Below, piece by piece: positions 16,941-22,113 of a stretch of DNA of 33,153 nt. The position numbers and the translations under genes are program-made. The first letter of the stretch is position 1. Every line of letters begins with the position of its first letter. Location of the stretch: positions 1 to 33,153 of the forward strand of contig JASLEQ010000198.1 in assembly GCA_030151135.1 (NCBI GenBank), written 5' to 3'. The DNA comes from Candidatus Sulfotelmatobacter sp. GTDB lineage: Bacteria; Acidobacteriota; Terriglobia; Terriglobales; SbA1. The notes beneath the pieces were generated by a model. It was not told the origin of the DNA. It was given only the letters and a program-made list of their open reading frames with translations, and did no database searches.

Positions 16941-17660
16941 GTGCCCCGCACAGCCAATTTATCCGCCAAGTCCCTGACTAAAAGGCGATTCTTTCGCTCC
17001 CGTCTCGCAAGGCTCGCAGCCGCCGCACTCCTTGTTGTGGTCTGTCTTTGGTCGTTCGCCGTGCTGATCCTGATTGCGTCGAAATGGATCGATCCGCCGA
17101 CCACCGCCGTTCACATGCAGCGCCACTTCCAAGCCTGGATTCACAGCACCCCTTATCGGGAACACTACAAGTTCATTCCGCTCTCCCAAATCTCGCCGGA
17201 GCTTCAGCATGCTGTGATCGCTGCCGAGGATACCCGCTTCTACCAGCACGATGGATTCGATTGGGAGCAAATCGAAATTGCCGCGAAGGAAGATCTGGAA
17301 GGCGAACGCACTCGCGGTGCTTCCACCATTACGCAGCAACTGGTAAAGAATTTGTTTTTCGGTACGGGCCGCTCTATTCTCCGCAAAGGTGCAGAAGCCA
17401 CGCTGGTGCCCGTCGCCGAATTTGTCCTTGGCAAGCGCCGGATCCTGGAAATCTACCTCAACGTCGTCGAATGGGGCCCGGCCGTGTACGGCGCGGAAGC
17501 AGCTTGTGAGCACTACGACAAAGTCCCGGCTAGAAATATCAGGCGTGAACAAGCCGCTCGGCTCGCGGCAATTCTTCCGGCTCCTCTGAAGCGCCGTCCT
17601 GAGCGCATGAACAGCTACAGCCTGATTATCCTGAAACGCATGGACCAGATGGGCTGGTAG
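16941..17660 (+). CDS. mtgA: Monofunctional biosynthetic peptidoglycan glycosyltransferase
   Basis: Inner-membrane GT51 enzyme that polymerises lipid II into glycan strands. A short basic N-terminus is followed by one membrane segment (about 26-47, AAAALLVVVCLWSFAVLILIA). The catalytic domain shows AVIAAEDTRFYQHDGFDW with catalytic Glu96, then RGASTITQQLVKNLFF and KRRILEIYLNVVEWG. There is no transpeptidase domain; the 239-residue length is typical of MtgA. The start is a GTG at 16941; the codon choice is inferred because no ATG occurs before the membrane segment. The SAM-I leader promoter begins 60 nt after its stop. Confidence 0.94.
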   Translation: MPRTANLSAKSLTKRRFFRSRLARLAAAALLVVVCLWSFAVLILIASKWIDPPTTAVHMQRHFQAWIHSTPYREHYKFIPLSQISPELQHAVIAAEDTRFYQHDGFDWEQIEIAAKEDLEGERTRGASTITQQLVKNLFFGTGRSILRKGAEATLVPVAEFVLGKRRILEIYLNVVEWGPAVYGAEAACEHYDKVPARNIRREQAARLAAILPAPLKRRPERMNSYSLIILKRMDQMGW

Positions 17661-17720
17661 CCTTAGCCCTTCGTGGTTAGTAGCTTTCGTGGCTATGTGG
17701 CCGTTTGCCCCAGCTTCCCC

Positions 17721-17750
17721 TTGACTCAGCATGCGCCGCTTCTGTACCAT
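17721..17750 (+). promoter_or_regulatory. Sigma-70-type promoter of the SAM-I leader
   Basis: TTGACT (-35) and TACCAT (-10) are separated by 18 nt. The start site would be near 17757, about 40 nt before the riboswitch P1 stem. Confidence 0.55.
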
Positions 17751-17795
17751 GCAAAGAACAAGTTCGCTCTTTGGCGGTAGCCGATGGGCGGACCT

Positions 17796-17913
17796 GAATT
17801 TCATGCAGAGTGGCTGAGGGACGAGCCCTGAGACGCCACGGCAACCGATTCAGGATCATATATCCCGAATGTCTGGTGCCAACTCTCTCCTGGAAGCAGG
17901 GAACATGGGATTC
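17796..17913 (+). promoter_or_regulatory. SAM-I riboswitch (S-box)
   Basis: S-adenosylmethionine-binding RNA that normally shuts off methionine or SAM supply genes when SAM is high. P1 pairs GAATTTCATG (17796-17805) with CATGGGATTC (17904-17913), 10 pairs with two G-U. The P2 region GGCTGAGGGACGAGCCCTGA carries the kink-turn. The conserved CGGCAACC and GGTGCCAACTC match the S-box core, with P3 between them (GATTCAGG... / CCCGAATGTC). A P4-like CCTG-GAAG-CAGG precedes the 3' P1 arm. The downstream gene is thrC-like, with a ThiS-like partner. Confidence 0.92.
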
Positions 17914-17942
17914 GGCAAGCGCGCTGTATTTGCTTTCCGACA

Positions 17943-17998
17943 GCCTCTTTTCCTTTTCCTGGAAAAAGAGGCCATTTGTTTTTATGGCCACTTTTTCC
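17943..17998 (+). terminator. Expression platform: terminator and overlapping alternative hairpin
   Basis: Hairpin 1 pairs GCCTCTTTTCC (17943-17953) with GGAAAAAGAGGC (17961-17972), followed by CATTTGTTTTTA, a U-rich tail. Hairpin 2 pairs GGAAAAAGAGGCCAT (17961-17975) with ATGGCCACTTTTTCC (17984-17998), 14 of 15 pairs. Both use the 17961-17972 arm, so they exclude each other. This is the layout expected of a transcription-controlling switch. Confidence 0.7.
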
Positions 17999-18053
17999 GG
18001 CTCGTCCTCAGCTATTCGCATAGTTCGGCGCGATTTGTGGAATCTTTGCGCGA

Positions 18054-18195
18054 TTTGAAAGGGCACGGCTTTAAGCCGTGCCGTAAAAGCGACCGGAGGA
18101 ATGCGGCTTCAGCCGCTGAGGGAACGTTACCTCGCGGCCTGAAGGCCGATTGATCTCGGTCTGGACGGCGCGGCTGGAAGCCGCGCCCTTTCAAA
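18054..18195. repeat. Inverted pair of REP-like elements (REPIN-like), copies C and C2
   Basis: Copy C (18054-18125) reads TTTGAAAGGGCACGG... through a TTTAA-centred hairpin, a linker and a GCGGCTTCAGCCGC hairpin, ending GAGGGAAC. Copy C2 (18126-18195) is the same layout on the opposite strand, ending CCGCGCCCTTTCAAAA. The two meet at AACGTT (18123-18128), making a 142-nt imperfect palindrome inside the riboswitch leader. Confidence 0.75.
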
Positions 18196-18237
18196 ACAAA
18201 CAACGGCTTCCGATCACCAAAAGAAAGCGAGTAGCTC

Positions 18238-19536
18238 ATGTCTCACTACGAATTGCGATGCCGCGAATGCGGACGGACTTGGGGAAACCAGCCCCGCTCC
18301 ATCTGCGACGATTGTTTCTCCCCCCTGGAAGTCGCTTACGATTACGACGCGCTGAAAGCGTCGATTAGCCGTGAGCGCATCTCGGCGCGGCCTCCAAACA
18401 TGTGGCGCTACTCCGATCTGTTGCCCCTCCCCCAGGGCTATGAACCGCGGTTGCCGGTCGGCTTCACCCCCCTGTTCCAGGCTCCACGGCTGGCACAGAA
18501 GCTGACCGGTACGGCGGCTCGGAATCTCTACATCAAGAACGACGCCGTCTGCCTGCCGACGCTGAGTTTCAAGGATCGTGTCGTCGCCGTTGCGCTGGCG
18601 AATGCCCGCGAGTTCGGATTCGACACGGTGTCGTGCTCTTCGACCGGCAATCTGGCGAACGCCGTTGCGGCGCACGCTGCTCGTGAAGGCCTGAAGGCGT
18701 GGATCTTCATTCCGTCTGATCTAGAGCCCGCGAAGATTCTCGGCACGAATGTGTTCGGCGCGAAGGTCGTCCGCATCGCCGGCAATTACGACCAGGTGAA
18801 CCGCCTCTGCTCGCAGATCGCCGACGAACATCGCTGGGGATTCGTCAACGTCAACCTGCGGCCCTACTATGCGGAAGGATCGAAAACGGTGGGATTCGAA
18901 ATCGCCGAACAACTCGGTTGGCGCCTCCCTGATAACATCGTCTGCCCGATGGCCGGCGGATCGCTGATCACCAAAATCAAGAAAGCGTTCGACGAGCTGA
19001 TCAAGCTCGGGCTGGTCGAACCGAAAGATGTGAAGTTCTTCGGGGCGCAGGCGACTGGATGCTCGCCAATTTCGACCGCAGTGAAAACCGGAAGCTCTGA
19101 AATCGAGCCACAGAAGCCGAACACAATTGCGCGCTCGCTCGCCATCGGAAATCCCGCCGACGGTCACTACGCCATCAAGACCATCAAGAACAGCGGCGGA
19201 TGGAGCGAAGACGTGAGCGATCCCGAGGTTGTCGATTCGATCCGACTCCTCGCCGAGAGCGAAGGAATCTTCACCGAAACCGCTGGCGGTGTCACCGTCG
19301 GCTGCGCTGGCAAGCTGTATCGCCAAGATCGCATTCTTCCCGAGGAAACCACCGTTCTTTGCGTCACCGGCAACGGTTTGAAGACGACCGATGTTCTCGC
19401 GGGCGTCTACAAAACGGAGCGTCCGATCGCGCCGAAGCTTACGGAGTTTGAAGCGTACCTGCAGCAGACGCTCGATGTAGATAAGGTTCCCGAGGTCATC
19501 GCCGCAGCAGAGCACATCGAAGCGATAGGAGCGTAA
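18238..19536 (+). CDS. Threonine-synthase-family PLP enzyme under SAM-I riboswitch control; possible homocysteine-forming sulfhydrylase
   Basis: Fold-type II PLP enzyme, 432 residues, most like threonine synthase, which converts O-phosphohomoserine to threonine. An N-terminal zinc-ribbon-like segment has Cys8, Cys11, Cys23 and Cys26. The PLP lysine is Lys112 in CLPTLSFKDR, and the loop differs from the NPTGSFKDR common in bacterial and archaeal ThrC. SSTGNLANAVAAHA and the phosphate loop MAGGSLITKI follow. A SAM-I riboswitch upstream and a ThiS/MoaD-like gene 1 nt downstream suggest that it adds sulfur from a protein thiocarboxylate to an activated homoserine, like CysM with CysO. Plain threonine synthase remains possible. 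The ribosome-binding site is weak. Confidence 0.85.
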   Translation: MSHYELRCRECGRTWGNQPRSICDDCFSPLEVAYDYDALKASISRERISARPPNMWRYSDLLPLPQGYEPRLPVGFTPLFQAPRLAQKLTGTAARNLYIKNDAVCLPTLSFKDRVVAVALANAREFGFDTVSCSSTGNLANAVAAHAAREGLKAWIFIPSDLEPAKILGTNVFGAKVVRIAGNYDQVNRLCSQIADEHRWGFVNVNLRPYYAEGSKTVGFEIAEQLGWRLPDNIVCPMAGGSLITKIKKAFDELIKLGLVEPKDVKFFGAQATGCSPISTAVKTGSSEIEPQKPNTIARSLAIGNPADGHYAIKTIKNSGGWSEDVSDPEVVDSIRLLAESEGIFTETAGGVTVGCAGKLYRQDRILPEETTVLCVTGNGLKTTDVLAGVYKTERPIAPKLTEFEAYLQQTLDVDKVPEVIAAAEHIEAIGA

Positions 19537-19537
19537 G

Positions 19538-19819
19538 ATGCCGATCACTGTACAAATTCCAACTGCGCTACGCCGTCATACGGACGGCGTAGCCTCCGTC
19601 AGTTTCAGCGCCACGAACCTGAATGAACTGTTTTCGGCTCTCGACGAAAAGTTCCCCGAACTCAAGCCGCACCTGCGCGATGACAAAGGCCAGATCCGCC
19701 GCTTCCTCAACATCTACGTCAACGAGGAAGACATCCGTTTTCTCGGCGGCCCGTCGTACGCGTTTCAGGAAGGCGATGAAATCCTGCTCGTACCCTCTAT
19801 CGCCGGCGGAAAAAAATAG
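19538..19819 (+). CDS. ThiS/MoaD-like ubiquitin-fold sulfur carrier protein with GGKK tail
   Basis: The 93-residue protein has a beta-grasp pattern: VTVQIPTALRRHTDG at the start, then LNELFSALDEKFPELKPHLRD, LNIYVNEEDIRFLGG and EGDEILLVPSIAGGKK. Sulfur carriers end in Gly-Gly, which an E1-like enzyme adenylates and thiocarboxylates. Here two Lys follow, so a protease (JAMM/Mec+-type or other) would have to trim them first. No E1-like or protease gene is visible nearby. It begins 1 nt after the PLP enzyme's stop with AGGAG inside that gene's end, indicating translational coupling. It could instead serve molybdopterin or thiamine synthesis, but those genes are absent here. Confidence 0.88.
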   Translation: MPITVQIPTALRRHTDGVASVSFSATNLNELFSALDEKFPELKPHLRDDKGQIRRFLNIYVNEEDIRFLGGPSYAFQEGDEILLVPSIAGGKK

Positions 19820-19837
19820 GTTCGAAACAGCGCTGAC

Positions 19838-19905
19838 TTGAAAGGGCTCGGCTTCAGCCGAGCCGTAAGGCATCGCGAACGGCAGGGCTTCAGCCCCTGA
19901 GATCA
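19838..19905 (+). repeat. REP-like bipartite palindromic element, copy B
   Basis: Hairpin GGCTCGGCTTCAGCCGAGCC, then GTAAGGC, a linker, and a second hairpin GGGCTTCAGCCC followed by CTGAGATCA. It has the same layout and flanks as copies A and C. Its last bases overlap the stop codon of the convergent deacetylase gene (TCA at 19903-19905). Confidence 0.7.
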
Positions 19906-20886
19906 CTGCGTCGGTTCAGCGCTGACCTGGCCTGTCGACTGATGTAACTCCCTGGCCCTCTGAATCACCCACTCCGGAAACTTCGGCGCGCCCTGCGGAA
20001 TCTTCCCCTGCGTAATCGCCCAATGATCCAGCCACCCCGTGCCCTCTTCGCCGACATACGTGTCGGGCAAGCTGTAAGCCGGATCCTCCAGCGCGTCCCC
20101 CAGCGTGATGAACCGGTACCCACGCTTCCTCAGCACATCCATCAATTCGCCAATATGATCCGCTTCGAGATTGCTGGCATGCAGTAGCAGAATCTGCTTC
20201 GGTTCATATCCCACAACCTTCACCGAAAGTTGCTCGTCGTACGCAAACACTGCATCGTGATACGACAAATATTCCTTCACGATCTTCTGCTGCAAATCGG
20301 TATCGTTCCGCGCCTTCGCATCTTCATACAGCCCGGCAAACATCCAGTCCCAGCCATCCAGCGTGATCGGAGCGATCCTGTATCCTCGCTGCGTCAGAAA
20401 CGCTTCGGCCTCGCGCCGCGTCTGCAAATCGCGCCCCGTATCCAGATACGGATGCCGCAAATACCGCATCTTCATCTTGTGCGTTGCCATCAGCATGTTC
20501 GTGACAGTCTCGCCGCGAATCACATCTTCTTCCCACGCTTTCAGTCCAACCTGATTCAACGAAGAATGCGCGTAGGTGTGATTCCCCAGCTCAAAGCCAT
20601 AATCCAACCACATCTGCAACGCTTTGATCCGTTCGTCCACTTGGCCCGGTTTATACAGCTTCTTCTCATTCACGAATCCGACCACCGGGATTTTCTGATC
20701 CCGCAACGTGCCCAGCAACTTCGCCGTAAGCGCGGTGATGTCAGCGGCCGGAAGTTTGTCGGCCATACCCGACGGCAGATCGTCAATCGTCACCGCAACT
20801 TGGCGGTCTACCTTCGGCGCCTGCGCCATCAAACCCAGGCACATCATTTCGAACACGCAAATCAGTAAGAATCCTGCCCGTTTCAT
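19903..20886 (-). CDS. Exported polysaccharide deacetylase-family protein
   Basis: The 327-residue protein has a signal peptide (MKRAGFLLICVFEMMCLGLMAQA) and a NodB-like deacetylase domain. Asp35-Asp36 (VTIDDLPSG), His103 and His107 (GNHTYAHSSL) and RHPYLDTG are the metal and catalytic motifs of carbohydrate esterase family 4. These enzymes remove N- or O-acetyl groups from chitin, peptidoglycan or exopolysaccharide. The substrate here is unknown. I start at the ATG at 20886, where GAGGT lies 5 nt upstream and the signal peptide begins. Its stop codon lies within a REP-like element. It is divergent from the DUF72 gene. Confidence 0.9.
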   Translation of the reverse strand: MKRAGFLLICVFEMMCLGLMAQAPKVDRQVAVTIDDLPSGMADKLPAADITALTAKLLGTLRDQKIPVVGFVNEKKLYKPGQVDERIKALQMWLDYGFELGNHTYAHSSLNQVGLKAWEEDVIRGETVTNMLMATHKMKMRYLRHPYLDTGRDLQTRREAEAFLTQRGYRIAPITLDGWDWMFAGLYEDAKARNDTDLQQKIVKEYLSYHDAVFAYDEQLSVKVVGYEPKQILLLHASNLEADHIGELMDVLRKRGYRFITLGDALEDPAYSLPDTYVGEEGTGWLDHWAITQGKIPQGAPKFPEWVIQRARELHQSTGQVSAEPTQ

Positions 20887-20979
20887 GGCCACCTCAGAAT
20901 CGCAATGTGAATTGGAACCCGCCATTTAATCACGAGAACTCCAACCTGCCGCCATCTTCTGAGCGATTTTTTCCATCCA

Positions 20980-21768
20980 ATGAAACCGATGCCTACTCGT
21001 TCAACCCACTCCGGCGCCGTTCACATCGGCACGTCAGGCTGGCATTACAAGCATTGGGTCGGTCCGTTTTATCCTGCCAAAACGCCACCGGCAAAGATGC
21101 TGCGCTTCTACCTCGACCGGTTCGACACGGTCGAAATCAATAACAGCTTCTACCGTTTGCCCGCCGCCAGCGCCATCGAAGGCTGGTGCCGCGAAACGCC
21201 TCCCGACTTCTGCTTCGCCGTCAAAGCGAGCCGCTACATTACGCACAACCGGAAGCTCAACGATCCGGTCAACGCGGTGGAGAAGTTCCTTTCCGTGATC
21301 GAGAAATTCGGCCGCCGCCTCGGCCCCATCCTCTTTCAACTCCCGCCACTCTGGAAACTCAATCTCGAGCGACTCAACAGTTTCCTCTCCGGCCTTCCGG
21401 AACATCACCGCTATGTTTTCGAATTCCGCAATCCCACGTGGAATGTTCCGCAAGTCTACGAAATTCTCAACCGCCACAACGCCGCCTACTGCATCTACGA
21501 ACTTGCCGGATACCAGAGTCCCATTCAGATCACGGCCGACTTCACCTACATCCGCCTGCACGGTCCCGGAGCTAACAAGTATCAGGGAGACTATAGCGAG
21601 CCAACATTGCGCACATGGGCTGCTCGCATCGAAGCCTGGCGCAAGGAACTTAAACATGTGTTCGTATATTTCGACAACGACCAGGCAGGATACGCCCCGA
21701 AAAACGCGCTGGAACTGAAGGCAATGCTGCGGGCGGCCCCAGGCGTTCGACAGACCCATGCCGCCTAA
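20980..21768 (+). CDS. DUF72 (YecE-like) TIM-barrel protein
   Basis: The 262-residue protein matches DUF72 in its start HIGTSGWHYKHWVGPFYP, then VEINNSFYRLP, FCFAVKASRYITH, GPILFQLPP, YVFEFRNPTW, YIRLHGPG and VYFDNDQAGYAPKNALEL. The barrel is of the phosphate-binding TIM type. Biochemical function is not established for the family. The ATG at 20980 has no clear ribosome-binding site; a second ATG 3 codons later is equally possible. Convergent with the 52-residue basic protein gene (49 nt between stops). Confidence 0.92.
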   Translation: MKPMPTRSTHSGAVHIGTSGWHYKHWVGPFYPAKTPPAKMLRFYLDRFDTVEINNSFYRLPAASAIEGWCRETPPDFCFAVKASRYITHNRKLNDPVNAVEKFLSVIEKFGRRLGPILFQLPPLWKLNLERLNSFLSGLPEHHRYVFEFRNPTWNVPQVYEILNRHNAAYCIYELAGYQSPIQITADFTYIRLHGPGANKYQGDYSEPTLRTWAARIEAWRKELKHVFVYFDNDQAGYAPKNALELKAMLRAAPGVRQTHAA

Positions 21769-21817
21769 TCTACTCAACCAAACTGATCGCCCCGCTACCT
21801 AGCACGGGCTGCTCTGT

Positions 21818-21976
21818 TCACCCGTTTCGTTTCTGCCGCGCCACTTTCGCGCCCTGTTTTCCCAGCGCCGTCCTCACGGACTTCGGCAGATGGGCGATCG
21901 TTCGTTTCTTCTTCGCGGCCGCTGCGGCTTTCTTGATGTTCCGTTTCGCTGCCTTCTTCTGTTTCATGCTCGCCAT
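21818..21976 (-). CDS. Small basic lysine-rich protein, 52 aa
   Basis: Short gene with a strong ribosome-binding site, GGAGG at 21985-21981, 4 nt before the ATG at 21976. The product is very basic: MASMKQKKAAKRNIKKA, an Ala/Lys-rich middle, then KRTIAHLPKSVRTALGKQ and ARQKRNG at the end. About a third of the residues are Lys or Arg, and there is a single Asn-terminated KR tract. The composition resembles histone H1-like or nucleoid-associated peptides and some ribosome-associated proteins. I do not recognise a family. It lies 137 nt downstream of the patatin gene on the same strand. Confidence 0.75.
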   Translation of the reverse strand: MASMKQKKAAKRNIKKAAAAAKKKRTIAHLPKSVRTALGKQGAKVARQKRNG

Positions 21977-22113
21977 CGGACCTCCAGAGAATGTTCAATA
22001 GATGCCGCACGCAATTCTCCGGTTGGCACCTTCTGATGGCGGAAGTTACCCACTCCCCCAGGCGCGCGACTCTGCGTGGCATGGCCGCGCCGCACTTGCT
22101 CCCTTTCTTTCCG

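Larger units (their letters stand above)
17661..18237 (+). other. 577-nt regulatory leader of the threonine-synthase-like operon
   Basis: Gene-free stretch that holds, in order, a promoter (17721-17750), a SAM-I riboswitch (17796-17913), two overlapping hairpins (17943-17998), an inverted pair of REP-like elements (18054-18195) and the ATG at 18238. About 325 nt lie between aptamer and start codon, unusually long. No leader peptide ORF is convincing. Confidence 0.75.

Noticed and set aside
16817..17104. Longer N-terminus for the tannase starting at 17104
   Set aside because: It would overlap mtgA by more than 160 nt, and the signal peptide begins at 16816 with a ribosome-binding site.
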